Shown here in pieces: positions 22,811 to 34,976 of a stretch of DNA of 64,000 nt; the first letter of the stretch is position 1; every line of letters starts with the position of its first letter. The position numbers and the translations under genes are program-made. This stretch comes from Benincasa hispida (lineage: Eukaryota > Streptophyta > Magnoliopsida > Cucurbitales > Cucurbitaceae). The DNA lies in NCBI RefSeq assembly GCF_009727055.1, contig NC_052360.1:71110894-71174893 (forward strand), given 5' to 3'. The notes under the pieces were generated by a model that had not been told where the DNA came from, searched no databases, and saw only the letters and a program-made list of their open reading frames with translations.

Positions 22811-23521
22811 TGTTGGATTATACTGTCTTGTGTAGGCCCAATTCAATCAAGATCAATTCTAAGTTGGTGAAGAAAAGGCTGAGGAAAGCTTTGTTTCTTC
22901 ACTGAAGTTCTCTCTGTTTTTCTCTTTTATTCGATAAGCATTATTATTTCCTCGATGAGTATCTACTTGTTACTTGATGAATTTTTACTTGTTACTCGAT
23001 GGTTTCTTTCTTCTTTCCCCGATGAGTTTTTGTTCTTTCCTCGATGGAACTAGTTGAGTATTTATCTTTACTCGACGCTACTCGATGAGTATTAATCGTT
23101 ACTCGATGCTACTCGATGAGAGAAGTTCTTGACTCGATGCTACTTGATGAGAGAATTTCTTTACTCGTTGGAACTCGATACTCTGAAAATGTTGTGATTT
23201 GATTATAAAATCGTATTTTCATTGATTTGCAGAGAAACAGATGAAGATTGAAGAAGAAGATAAAGAGAAGAAGAAGGAACAAGTAGAGTTACGTGGTTTG
23301 ACCAACAAGCCTACATCCACGGGAAGACTCTTTTTCTTTCTCACTTGAATATTGCTTACAGCAGTTGTAGTTTACAGAAAAATAAAAAGTACGATGAATT
23401 CTATATTGTTTTGTTCTAATTAGCTGTATTTATAACACATACCATTTGACCGTTACAAGATATGAAGTTTGTTATGTAAAATAAACTAGTTGAAAAGTAT
23501 TTGAGTCACTGTTTTTACACA
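22811..23521 (-). repeat. copia-A 5' LTR
   Basis: On the plus strand it begins TGTTGGATTATACTG beside the primer site. The far end is placed at 'tttttacaca' (23521) because the complement then starts with TG; this edge is uncertain. A minus-strand TATAAATA box is at about 23430. Several tandem 'actcgatgctactcgatgag' words fill 22950-23180. The partner LTR would be left of the window. Confidence 0.72.
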
Positions 23522-23686
23522 TGCCATAATAAAAAAAATTAATAATAATAATAAATTTTTTAAACTTTTTTATTTGTCAAAAAAAAATCAACATTTCTAA
23601 AAACTCTCTTTTTCACCCTCAAACTTATGACTTTATTTCTCAACATCTTCAACCCATCTTCACTAATTTGTTTTTGGAAAAATATC

Positions 23687-24510
23687 TTTTTGGTCCCTAG
23701 GTTTTTTATTTTGTTTCTATTTAGTCCCTAGGTTTCAAAATGTTACCCATTTCTTGAATTTTGAGTTTGGTTTCATTTTAGTCCCTAGGTTACATAATGT
23801 TACAATTTTATTCTTGACATTTGAGTTTTGCTTCAGTTTGATCCCTATGTTTCAAGATTTACACTTTTAACCTCGATTTTTCACTAAATAATCATTTTAC
23901 GTCTTTGGGTTAATTTATGTTAATAAATTAAAACTTATTAGAAGAATTAAAATTAATTAGATTTCACTATTTGTATCACTTTTCAAATTAAATTTATAAT
24001 ATTACTTCATAATAATTTTCAATTAATGAATAAAAATTGACGTCAATGATTGAAAGTGAGTATTTAATGAAAAATTGTGGTTAAAAATGAGGATTTTCAA
24101 AAATAGAAAAAATAAGGGAAACTATTTACACAAAATAACAAAATTTAATCTTCTTTGATAGAGGCTTATAGAAGTCTATCAGTGATAGAAACTGATAGAA
24201 GTCTATCATTATACTATATGATAGATGCTAATAAAAGTCCATCAGTGTCTATTAGTATTTTTTTTTTTTTTTTTTGCTATTTCTGTAAATAGTTTGACAT
24301 TTTTTCTATCTGTGAAAAAATTCAACTAAAATGTAAAATCTTGATACGTAGGGATCGAGTTGAAACAAAATTCAAGCATAGGGTAAAATTATAACATTTT
24401 GAAACTTAGGTCTACGTTGAAACAAAACTCAAAACTTAAAAACCAAATGTATAACATTTGAGAACTTAAGGACCAAATAGAAACTAGACCCAAAACCTAG
24501 GGACCAAAAA
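23687..24510. mobile_element. non-autonomous element with long inverted ends (GGTCCCTAGG type)
   Basis: The left end (TTTTTGGTCCCTAGG, then 'tttctatttagtcc') is mirrored at 24330-24510, ending CCTAGGGACCAAAAA. The inverted ends run for roughly 150-200 bp with mismatches. No coding and no clear target duplication were found. A similar but more degenerate element lies upstream of gene 2 (48384-48898). The superfamily is not determined. Confidence 0.6.
24094..24320. mobile_element. GATAG-array MITE nested in the previous element
   Basis: Terminal inverted repeats of about 50 bp (inner part AACTATTTACACAAAATA, mirrored by 'tttctgtaaatagttt' at 24279-24294) enclose short repeats of 'tctatcagtgatag'. 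A related copy is at 47990-48212 with the same ends and a different internal array. Confidence 0.62.
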
Positions 24511-25193
24511 TGTATTTTTTTTTTCCTTTTTCTTTCCATTCTTTACTGATTTTCTTCTTTAAGCACAGATGAGAGCTCTCATCTTCCCCCCAATATATGC
24601 TTCTCTCCATATATATTTTTTTTACCTCATCTCTCTCTTCTTTTTTTTTTCACTACACATTTTTAGTTTCTTTTTTCTTTTTTAAAAATAAAACAATATT
24701 AAAGAAAGACCATGGAAAAGGAAGAAGAAAAACAAAAGGGGAAAAATGAAAATAAAATAATAAACAGTGGGACTTGAACAAAATCAAGCATTTTCTAAAC
24801 CACAGGACTTGATTATTCAATCTTGAAACATAGAAACTAATTTGACACAGACCTCAAATCTCAATGACTAAAAGTGTAATTTACCATTTTTATATGCTAG
24901 GGAAGTTAATTGAAAAAAAGATACGTGCCATGGAAAGTATACTTAATTGAAGTAACTTAAATACTAGGAACCCTTTTTACTTCAATTTTTTCCCTCTTTT
25001 AAATTTCAACACAACAATTGAGTTAAGTTATGTTATTTAGATTAGATAGACACTACATATAAAGCATTGTGTATAGTCAATGCAAAGCATAATTTAATGA
25101 AAATATTTCATTTCCTTAAAAAATTCATTAGTAGCACTCAATAAAAGAAAATTTTGTTTTGCTCAATATGTTTTTCTATTGCTAGCTAGTTCA
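24511..25193. other. AT-rich gene-free DNA upstream of gene 1
   Basis: T-rich and CT-rich tracts, no coding and no recognisable repeat. Confidence 0.5.
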
Positions 25194-25433
25194 ATGTTTG
25201 TTATGAATGTATGGCATACAATTCTTGTTCAATATTAACACAACATTTTTTAGGCCAAGAAATCCATTTTTAGGTCATCTTGCTATTGATCTAAATTTAG
25301 CTTTACTAAATCTCTAGCTATAAAAAGTGCTTCTCATATTCCCAAAACTTCATCCACTCACAAAAGCAAGACTTGAATCATCACCAAAAGAAAACACACC
25401 AAAGGAAGAACAAAACAAAACACCAAAAGGAAA
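25194..25433 (+). promoter_or_regulatory. promoter and 5' UTR of Ole e 6-like gene 1
   Basis: The block ATGTTTGTTATGAATG at 25194 and 'taggtcatcttg' at about 25271 recur upstream of gene 2 at the same distance from the ATG (240 and 241 bp). A TATA box (TATAAAA, 25319-25325) lies about 110 bp before the ATG. The leader is A-rich and has no upstream ATG near the start. Confidence 0.75.
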
Positions 25434-25893
25434 ATGGCCAAGAAGATTATTGCAGTGTTTTTCATGTGCATTGTTGTGATGGCTGCTTTTCAATTTGCCA
25501 CTGCCAATGAAGAGGTGGAAAAATATGAGGCCAAATTTGAGGCCAAATACAAGTCTTGCTATGAAACTTGTGAGAAGGAATGCCTTGAAGGAGGCAATGG
25601 CCAAAGCTTTTGTGAAGTTAAATGTGATGAGGATTGTGATGAAAAAGAAACCGCTGGTACGACTCTTTCTTCTTTCTATCTCTCTACTAACATCCATGAT
25701 ATTACCTTATTTTTTCGTCAATTTTATTGACATTTTATACATTTATGAGTTCTACATCATTATAAAGATCGACAATATATAACAAAAATATTTTTATGTC
25801 TTTTTTTTGTCAATTTAAAAATTATTATTTTTATATTAATTTAAGTTGTTGTATATTTGTTTTACAGATAAGCTACACATCGAATTGCATTGA
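25434..25893 (+). CDS. Ole e 6-like secreted Cys-rich protein, copy 1 (2 exons)
   Basis: Exon 1 is 25434-25656 and exon 2 is 25868-25893, with a GT..AG phase-1 intron of 211 bp. The protein has 82 residues: a signal peptide of about 24 residues (basic MAKK start, hydrophobic core, 'FATA' end), then a charged mature part. Six Cys are spaced C-x3-C-x3-C-x9-C-x3-C-x3-C (residues 42, 46, 50, 60, 64, 68), the layout of the olive pollen allergen Ole e 6 family, which folds as two helices held by three disulfides. It ends 'DKLHIELH'. The role is unknown beyond expected secretion and, by family, pollen expression. An AATAAA signal lies at 25999-26004. Copies 2 and 3 share gene structure and promoter. 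Other small Cys-rich families (defensins, thionins) have different spacing. Confidence 0.9.
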
Positions 25894-26190
25894 ATAATGA
25901 TCGAGGAACAAAAGAAAAGAAGATTGCTTGAGAAGGATATCATCAAGTAGTAATATTGTATCAAAATCAAGCTTGTAATGTAATTTAATATTAAAATTAA
26001 TAAAGTTCTTGGTCTTTGGTGTTATTGATATGTGAATGGATCATTGCCATGGTGGGTGTTATTTTTATTTAAAAACAAAATATATTTATAATTTCCTATA
26101 AATAGTTTATCAACTCTTATACCCATTTGCATTTTGTTTAATCCTTATTCTCATAGATATGATCACAAAATTCAATTGATTTGAGGGGCT
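25894..26190 (+). other. 3' UTR of gene 1 and short spacer
   Basis: Contains AATAAA at 25999-26004 about 105 bp after the stop, then AT-rich spacer without features. Confidence 0.55.
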
Positions 26191-26194
26191 TATC

Positions 26195-27480
26195 ATATAG
26201 AAAAATGAGTTTTGCAAGAGCTTTAGTTAATATATAACAAGTTGATAATAAGAACCGGCAAGTAAGAGCTTAATTCATTAGCTACTTTATCACCAACAAA
26301 GTGACAATCAAATCCAATGTATTTTGTCTTTTCATGAAAAATTGGATTTTTTGCCCAATGAATAGTAGCCTAATCATCACAAAATAAAAGAGATGGTTCT
26401 GTAATGAAAATGCTCAATTCTTTAAGTAAAGAAGACATGGTTCTGTAATGAAAATGCTCAATTCTTTAAGTAAAGAAGACAGCCAAACAAGTTCATAAGT
26501 GGCAAAAGCTAAAACCCTATATTTGACTTCTGCAAATGACCAAGATATCACACTTTACTCCTTTGATTTTCATGATACAAGAGTATTTCCTAGGAAAGTA
26601 CAAAGACTAATAGTGGATTTGGGAGTATCAGGACATGAAGCTCAGTCAAAATCAACAAAACCACACAACTAAAAGGACTGTGAAGGAGAATTAATGATAC
26701 CTTGCCCTGAAGAAAGACTTCAAATATCTCAATAAATGGTGAGCAATTGCTATTGCTTACAAGGACATGCTACATATTCACTAAGTTTGTCAATAGAAAA
26801 TACAATGCGAGACCTAAAAATGGTTAGATAAAGAAGGCTACCAATCAGCCTTCTATAGACAATAGTATGATCAATCAATAGATCAGTCTCTGAAAGGTGA
26901 AATTTTATCTAGCACCAAGAAGTCACATATCTTCTAACAATTGTTGTGTATAATGGCAATGAGAAATAGATGTTCCTTGAGAGGAATGTGCTAACTCAAG
27001 GCCCAAGAAGTATCTCAAAAGACGATATGAATCCTTTAATTTGAATCGGTCATCTAGAAGATGTTTCAATTAGTCAATATTTTGATGATTGGAACTAGTA
27101 ATGACAATATCATCAACATAAACCAAAAAAAGAAGAAAATTATCGCTAGAACCTTTAATAAACAGTGAATAGTCTACTCTAGACTGTTGGAAGCCAAAGA
27201 GCAAACAAACTATTTAAAAAGTCTGGAAAATTATTATCAAGAAGCTTGCTTTAATCCATATATCAACTTTTTTTAGCTTACAAACAAGCTTGACTCTTGT
27301 GAGGAAAACACCTTAAGAGTTATACTCATGAGGCAAATTTATGTAAACATCATTAAATAACTCTCATAAAGAAAAAAAAGTTTCAATGAAGTCAAGACCT
27401 TCCTCTTGAACACAATCCTTTAGGGTATCCTATAGATTTAATAGCTTAAACTCCTAAAGATGGTTCAGCGAGGGTCGGAT
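26195..27480 (-). pseudogene. decayed copia RT/RNase H remnant
   Basis: No long open frame survives, but the minus strand still reads copia pol pieces in order. These are 'IYGLKQAS' (about 27250), the RT active-site stretch 'VYVDDIVITSSNHQ' (about 27090-27125), and RNase H pieces towards 26200. Many stops and indels make it the oldest copia fragment here. An exact 44-bp tandem duplication (26394-26437, 26438-26481) lies inside. It ends near the insertion point of LTR C. Confidence 0.7.
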
Positions 27481-27487
27481 AGGTGTT

Positions 27488-27492
27488 GAATC
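27488..27492. repeat. target-site duplication GAATC (left copy)
   Basis: GAATC at 27488-27492 and at 46850-46854 brackets LTR C, 19 kb apart because of nested insertions. Confidence 0.82.
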
Positions 27493-29183
27493 TGAAGGGA
27501 TTGAATCTTAAGCAGAAACGTGTGATCACCTTGTAATTTTGTTTTCAATTTTACATAAACAAAGTACGGTATAAAAATAATAACGTAATGGATAAACAAT
27601 CGAGATTAGCATGCATTTAAGAGAAGAAAAGAGGGAAGAGCTAAACCTTACCTTCATAGATTCCCAAATTCTTCGCAATTCCCTCTGCGTCTTCTCCAAA
27701 ACGTCTTTTCAATGATCAAGAGATACCACTATAAGTGAAACCTTGTTATTCTCTAGGATTCCAATAATTGAATGTGCGGTCTCCAAGACTTAGAAAAGGG
27801 AGAAGAAGTAGTAGAGAAAAGAAAAAGAGATGTAGTAAGATATTAGGATTCAGAATTCTCAATTCAAATATCACAAACGTGGGCCATGAAGACCTATTTA
27901 TAGAGAGGAGGGGTGAACCCCTTCTTCTAGTCTTTCCTATTCCTATGCTAGTTCTAATTTAATTAAATAATTTTTATTTAATTAATTACTCCAGTAATTA
28001 AATAACATATATATTAAATCCAATTTAATATATATAATTAATTGATGAATAAATAAACATCACATGTTTATTTATCTCTACTTCTTAAAAGTTAATTAAT
28101 CATTAGTTAATCAATTAAACGACTATATTAAATCATATTTAATATATAATTAATCAGCATATAATTATTACACATATATATGTGTACATCTCTTTAATAT
28201 TTGAATCTTATTCAAATATTTTTATTTCTTAATTATAGATCACATCTATAATTAACCATTTTATATTAATCTCACTAATATGTAATTGATTTGAACAATT
28301 CAAACCATTCCTCTTATATATTCTTTAAAGAGCTAACAAGGGGACTTTATGGACCTACAGATTAGAAGCCTCAATGATATAAGATTAATTAATTAAACTC
28401 TTTAATTAAATTAATCAATTTTCATTAACTACCGGTCACTCCACTAAATACTGATAGTTGCACTCTTCACACTGTAGATTTATTTTTGTGTCCACTAATA
28501 TAACAAATCAATAGTGAGTTGACCCTTCACAAATTGCTCATAACTATAACTAGGTCAAAATACCATTTTACCCTTGTAGTTACATCTAACTTCTTAAATA
28601 CCACTAATCTCTCTAATAAACAAATAATTTATAGTCTAACTATAAACTAATACCCCTTGGCCAATGAGAGGTTGAGGCCTCAATGTTTAATATCTAGAAT
28701 CGGCTATTAAGGGAGCAATTTATCTACTTTCCAAGGAGTGAATTTCATCTTATGTAGTTGTGTTTCCAACTTCCTACTTGGACAAGTCCCCCAAATGGTA
28801 GACCTATTGAGTCAGCAACAAGACCACTCCCCATACAAATCAAAGGATTGTACTCATAGACAGAAGTTCACAACTCACTCAGGATTAAGGTCAAGTCACT
28901 TATAGTCATCCTAGTGAAATGTAAATCTCTTCTAGAAACGATGTTATATAGAGAGACTATTCATTTCGTGGCCCGGTCTTATACAAACTCTTTGTATAGA
29001 ATACCCCTACTTGCATGATCCACATGAACGATCAGGATCAGATCATTTGTAGCACTTTACAACAATTGTAACATCTACAAAGCAGGTTATATTTGTAATG
29101 TCACCAGGATAAGGTACCCAGCCTTATCCATCTACTACAGACCATTTAGGTTATTACTTAAACATGATCCACCTATATGTCTC
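27493..29183 (-). repeat. L-family solo LTR 'C', left part
   Basis: On the plus strand it starts TGAAGGGATTG. It matches the family through landmarks such as 'gacccttcacaaattg' (28520) and 'gtagttacatctaacttctta' (28577). It breaks off after 'ccacctatatgtctc' at 29183, where copia-B is inserted, and resumes at 46690. It is more diverged and AT-richer than B's own LTRs, so it is older. Confidence 0.85.
29179..29183. repeat. target-site duplication GTCTC (left copy)
   Basis: GTCTC at 29179-29183 and at 46685-46689 brackets copia-B. Confidence 0.92.
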
Positions 29184-29615
29184 TGAAAGAACCTGTGAAG
29201 GCCCTGAGTGGAAACGTGGAGATCGTCCCGATTTTATTTTCATAGAATCACATAATTTTACGGTAAATAGAATATGCATAATCACTAATTTACAACATGT
29301 ATTAATAAGTAAGGAAAATGAAGAATAGGGTTTGAGAAACCCTTATCTTTGAACATCTGGTCTTTTTCGAATTTCCTTTTCTCCAAAATTGGTCACATAC
29401 CACCACGAACTCGACACCCTCGATCCAAGATGGCCACCACCAATTGGAGCCTTCGTATTCTCTGCGATGAGAATCCAAGGAGTTGTGGGCTATTGGAATT
29501 TTGGGAGAAAGGGAGATTAATTTTTTAGAGGGAAAAAGCCTGGGAGAAATTACAAAGAGCTTTACTTGGTTCAGTCTTTTGTGAAGAAGATGAAGACGTG
29601 AAAAAAAAAAAAAAA

Positions 29616-29648
<33 letters not shown>

Positions 29649-29727
29649 AACTAAAACTCCTTCATGTTCTTCCATCAAAAATTAATTTAATAAAAAATTT
29701 CAACTAATTATTTTAATAAATTTATAT

Positions 29728-29770
<43 letters not shown>

Positions 29771-30537
29771 AACCACCTTATCATATATTAAACTATTATT
29801 GTATCAAATATAACATATAACCTATAATTTAATATTGTATCAAATACAATATAATCTATATTTTTCATTCTCTCATTAATGGTATTTAATATAAATCCCA
29901 TTTATATTAAATTCAATTATATGAATCCAATTCACATAATTATATTTGAATCATATTCAAATATTTATTTCCTCTCAGCTAAACTTTATATTATAGTGTA
30001 TCAAATATATTATAGTAATTATAATTCCCTCATTTAATTTTGAACAATTAAATTATCCAAAATTGATTTTCATTAAATCTTTGTTGAGCTACAGAGGGGA
30101 CCTCATAGACCTATAGCTTTGAAACTCCAATGGTACTTGAATAGTTAATTAAACTCTGTTTAATTTAAATTATTCAATATCCATTAACTGTGGGCACACC
30201 CACTAAAGACTGACAGCTATACTCTTTACACTACAGATATATTTTTGTGTCATTGGATATAAACCAGTCAATAGTGCGATGACCTTTCACAAATTTTCTT
30301 GTAAGTACACGCTGGGCCAAAATTATCATTTTGCCCCTGTTGTTACATCTAATTCCTTAAGTATCATTGATCCATCTAATAAACAATAAGTCATAGTCCA
30401 ACTATGACCAAACCCCTCTTGGCCAGGAGAGGTGTGCACCACATTGTTCAAGCCCAAGAATCAGCCCTTAACATAGCAACTTATCTACTTACCCCGACGT
30501 CGGGGAGAGAAGTAAATTTTGTCTTGTGTAGCTGTGT
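29184..30537 (-). repeat. copia-B 3' LTR, outer part
   Basis: Starts TGAAAGAACC. It includes an A-run block (29600-29647) and an (AT)n tract (about 29726-29767) missing or shorter in the right LTR. It ends at the chromovirus insertion site after 'gtagctgtgt'. Confidence 0.88.
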
Positions 30538-32705
30538 TGTAACAAACCCCACTTTCTAGGACTAAGAAAGGGAATTGCTACTGCATGCATGCATAAATAT
30601 TCTCATTGAAGAAAATAAAGTAAATTAAAGAAAATAATCATAATCTTAAACTGCATTAAGTATATAAAAAAAATGTTCTAACATATCTCAAAATCTTAAA
30701 TTGTTCAACCCGGGCATCCCTTTTAACAAGAAACAATTTATAAAAAAAAAATGAATAAATAAATAGTTTAAATTAATTAATTAAATTATGATAAATCCAT
30801 GAATGGATAAAAACAAAACATGCAAAAATATAAAACAGTCAAATGCGGAAGCGAATTCTGGTTCTTAGGCACTGTCACAGATTCCTCTTGTCAGTCCCCC
30901 GAGTGTCCTTGCCCTTACCTGAAAAAAAAATAAGGATAAGGTTGAGTATAAAATACTTAGTAAGTGATCCCATTATCGGAATCAGACTATGCATCCATGA
31001 GCAAATAAGAAAAAAAAATTAGCCCGTGGCTCATACAGTTACATCGGTTTTTTATGATGAAAGGAAAACCAAAAGATGTACTATCTTGCCTTGAAACGCA
31101 TGTCTAGCGGCCCGTAGGCACACCGTCAAACATGATAATAACATGAACGTGAACCCGTGACCCATGCATGTCTAGCGGCCCGTAGGCATACCGTCAAACA
31201 TGATAATAACATGAACGTTAACCTATCAGTTCACGCATGTCTAACGGCCCGTAGGCACACTGTCAAAACATGAAACATGAAAATAAAAGTAACATGAATG
31301 TAAACCTGTCGGCTCACGCATGTCTAGCGGCCCATAGGCACACCGTCAAACATGATAATAACATGAACGTTAACCTGTCGATTCACGCATGTCTAGCGGC
31401 CCGTAGGCACACCGTCAAACATAATAATAACATGCGTCAAGGCAAGACAAATAAACCGCTCTACTGGTCTATTCATGCATCACATACATAATATCAGTAC
31501 TGATTATATTTTTAACATGCTCATAATACTTGTAACCACCATGCAACTAGCAAAACATAATATCAAACAAAATCACGCTCCAGAGTCAACCAAGTAACTT
31601 TATAGGTCTAATCTAGATCGCCTGGCATGAAGGCACCAGTAATAGTATCACTTATCTCAACTTAGTCACAAAAGTCCACGCAAATAATTCCTTAAAACCT
31701 TTGGAAAACTTGAATCAACCCAAAGTTATGGCTTGATTCAAGACAAATTCCAAAACTTGATTCAAGTAGCCAATTTGATCAAGAATTAATTCCAAAATCA
31801 ATAACTTATTTTTTTTCTCACTATTACTCTCAATCCAAAGAATGACCAACCAGTTTACACAAAACTTACCAAAACTGAAACTATTCGAAGAAGAGAATGG
31901 TTCTTTCTTTGTTAGCAACGCCTCGAAATCCAAATCCTGAAAGTCGACACAATGGGTAACACTAAAATTGTTTCCAACACCAAGAGGCATTTTAAAAAAA
32001 GACTCAACACCAAACCTTGCCCAAAACAATCCAATCTTACCCAATCTCAAAAAGGCAGTGGCGGGCGAATGGTGGCAGAAGCAAAACTGAACGGCAGGGC
32101 TGACGTCGGCGAGGAGAGCGGCAGTTGACTGGCGCAACGGCGAGATAGCGATGCTTGCGGCGGCGACGAAACGACGAGGCTGACGCCGCTGCTCGCGGTG
32201 TCGACGGAACGGCAAGGTGAAGGCTGGAAGGCGGATGGCAGACGGTGTTAGCGGCTAGGGTAGGAAGGAAAAGAAGAAGAAGAAGGGAAGGAAAAAACAT
32301 GCGTGCGGGTTGAGGAGAGAGAGAGAAAAGTAAATTTAATTTACTTTTTTTTTCTTCTTTTTTTTTTCATTCCTTTAACCCTTTCCACAAATATATATAT
32401 AACCAAATTAAACTCTTCCTTTTCCCTTAAAAAAACAAATTCCTTAATTATCTCCCAAAATATATATACTTATATATATATTTTCCTTTCCCAAAAAAAA
32501 GAATCTAATATACACATTTAATTATCTCCATAGATAACCAAATCTCCCAAAATACAAGCCAAATAAAACTCAATTAATTCCAAACAATTAAATCATATTT
32601 TAGCTTGGCCAAAAAAAAAAACATAAATCTCATATAATTTATCCAAGTAGCCAATAAAAAAAAAAAAAAAAAACTTAATTACAAAATAAAAATCAGGATG
32701 TTACA
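30538..32705 (-). repeat. chromovirus 3' LTR (2168 bp)
   Basis: Pairs with 37699-39883. It carries five tandem units of about 68 bp at 31098-31440. Open frames such as 31270-31491 and 31715-32215 arise from repeats or GC-rich LTR sequence and are not genes. Confidence 0.92.
31098..31440. repeat. tandem array, five units of about 68 bp, in the 3' LTR
   Basis: Each unit starts near 'gcatgtctagcggcccgtag' and contains 'caccgtcaaacatgataa'. Starts at 31098, 31166 and 31235 give a period of 68-69 bp; the third unit is longer. The other LTR has four units. Confidence 0.88.
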
Positions 32706-32720
32706 TTCTACCCCCCTTAA
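32706..32720 (-). other. chromovirus polypurine tract
   Basis: The minus strand reads TTAAGGGGGGTAGAA directly before the LTR start TGTAACATCC. Confidence 0.85.
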
Positions 32721-32742
32721 GAAACTTTCGTCCTCGAAAATT

Positions 32743-33198
32743 CTAATCCTGAAAAAGCTCAAGATAATGCATCCTCATGTCGTCCTCGCGCTCCCACGTT
32801 GCTTCCTCAAACTGGTGATTTCGCCAAAGAACCTTCACCAAAGCTATCTTCTTGCTGCGCAAAACTTTCACTTCCCTGGCCATGATTCGAATAGGCTCTT
32901 CTTCGTAGCTCAGGTTCTCATTTAAATGCAAAGGTTCATAATCCACAACATGAGATGAGTCTGCTACGTACTTCCTCAACATGGAAACATGAAAAACATT
33001 GTGAACTGCAAAAAGAGATAGGGGCAAGGCCAGTCGGTATGCTACGGGGCCAACTCGTTCCAAGATCTTAAATGGCCTGATGAAATGAGGGTTCAACTTA
33101 CCCCTTTTGACAAATCTCAACACTCCCTTCATAGGTGCCACTTTCAGAAACACCTTTCCACCTCTCAAACTCCAGGTCCTTACGCCTAACGTCGGCAT
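32743..33198 (-). pseudogene. chromovirus integrase C-terminus and chromodomain
   Basis: A 151-residue frame. The first part is the integrase C-terminal region, with 'HFIRPFKILERVGPVAYRL'. The last about 45 residues match the chromodomain tail of plant chromoviruses ('VLWRNHQFEEATWERED'), which is thought to direct integration to certain chromatin. The frame is separated from the catalytic core by stops or frameshifts around 33200-33370. Confidence 0.85.
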
Positions 33199-33375
33199 AA
33201 CTCTTCTGCCTGCTTGGAGCCGTCAACATTCGGGCCCTAATCTTCTGTATTGCCTCGTTCGTGGTTTGTACTAACTCAGGTCCTAGTAATTTTCGCTCAC
33301 CAACCTATCCCAGCATACGGGTGACCTACAACACTTCCCATAAAGGGCCTCAAATGGTGACATACCAATGGTTAC

Positions 33376-34064
33376 CTAATAACTATTATTATAGGCAAAC
33401 TCTATCAAATGCAGGTGAGAGTCCCAACTCCCTGCAAACTCTAGTGCACAAGCACGTAACATATCCTCCAAGATCTGGTTTAAACGCTCAGTTTGACTGT
33501 CAGTTTGTAGGTGAAAAGCATATTGAAATCCAAATGTGTACCCAATGCTGCCTGAAGGCTCTTCCAAAAGTTGGAGGTAAAACGAGGGTCCCTATCAGAT
33601 ACGATGGACACTAGTACCCTGTGCAATCTTACCACTTCTTTCATATACAACTGGGCCCACCTACTCACTGGATATGTAGACTTCCCTGGAATAAAATGTG
33701 CCAGCTTGGTAAGTCTATCCACTATAACCCAAATTACTGTAAAACCCTTCACCGTTCGCGGCAAACTTACAATGAAGTCCATCGAGACATGCACCCACTT
33801 CCATTCCGGTATCCTCAAAGGTTGAAACAAACCTGCTGGCTTTTGTCTTGGGGCCTTTACCTGCTGACACACCAAGCACTTACTGAAAAACTCTGCTATC
33901 TCCACTTTCATGTTATTCCACCAGTGGCAATGTTTTAGGTCTTGGTACATTTTGGTACTACCAAGATATATTGAAAAATGGGGAGTTATGAGCTTCCCAT
34001 AACAGATCATTCTTAAGGTCATTATCTGCTGAAACACATAAACGTCTTCGAAAAGTAAGACCAT
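33376..34064 (-). pseudogene. chromovirus integrase zinc finger and catalytic core
   Basis: The 194-residue frame (33480-34064) has the zinc-finger 'CLVCQQVK', the first Asp in 'VSMDFIVSLP' and the second in 'IVSDRDPRF'. A frameshift near 33500 moves the rest to the 33376-33567 frame, where the Glu is seen in 'DSQTERLNQ'. All three catalytic acids are thus present but not in one frame. Confidence 0.86.
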
Positions 34065-34399
34065 TATCTACTGACAAGGAGAACTCACCACCCTGTCCCG
34101 TCTTCACCTGCTGCGCTACTTCAACTAAGTAAGGATCACTGCGTTGAGCAATAATGATCCTCTGCCTTAAACTTGGTTGTACTGATAATTGTGCTAACTT
34201 CGCAGATACTTCCCCTACCACCATTGCTATCTCAGCCCGCTCAAGGTCCTTACATAAACGACTCTGTTTGGTGATAAGGGCTGTTGAATGGGCTACCTTC
34301 CTACTTAGAGCATCCGCCACTACATTTGCCTTTCCTAGATGGTACAGAATCTCGCAATCATAATCCTTCACTAGCTCCAACCATCTACGCTGCCTCATG

Positions 34400-34976
34400 T
34401 TTAACTCCTTCTGAGTGAAGAAGTATTTTAAACTCTTGTGGTCGGTGAAAATCTATATCTTCTCGCCATACAAGTAGTGCCTCCAGATTTTTAAAGCAAA
34501 AACAACAGCTGCCAACTCTAAATCATGTGTGGGATAATTCAGTTCATGGTTCTTTAATTGGCGAGAGGCATAAGCAACTACCTTACCTTGCTGCATCAAC
34601 ACGCACCCCAAACCTCTCTTGGAGGCGTCACTGTAAATAACAAAACCACCTGTTCAATCTGGTACGGTGAGAATTGAGGCCGTAACCAATCTTTACTTGA
34701 TATCTTGGAAACTATCCTCACAAGCCTTACTCCAAATAAAGGAAGTTCCTTTTCTGGTCAACCGGTCAGAGGGGTGGCTATACAGGAAAAGTCCTTCACA
34801 AAATGACGATAATAGCCCGCAACCCCAAGAAACTACGTACCTCTCCAACTGTGGTAGGACGAGACCAACTCGTGACTGCCTCGATCTTTGCAAAATCAAA
34901 TGATACACCTTCCTTGGACACCACATGCCCTAGAAAGGACACATGCTTTAAACAGAACTCGCACTTGGAAAACTTA
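34400..34976 (-). pseudogene. chromovirus RNase H region, broken
   Basis: The RT/RNase H connection is in the frames 34796-35065 ('[13 protein letters not shown]') and 34693-34926. RNase H motifs continue in fragments to about 34400, then the frame 33958-34398 ('[17 protein letters not shown]', 'VADALSRKV') holds its end and the linker to integrase. Several frame breaks fall at about 35050, 34690 and 34460. Confidence 0.82.

Noticed and set aside
25434..25893. Defensin, thionin or other antimicrobial/toxin peptide
   Set aside because: Cys spacing C-x3-C-x3-C-x9-C-x3-C-x3-C fits Ole e 6-type proteins, not those families.
31098..31440. Regular repeats that could suggest a CRISPR-like array
   Set aside because: The units are contiguous tandem repeats without unique spacers, in a plant LTR, and recur in the partner LTR.
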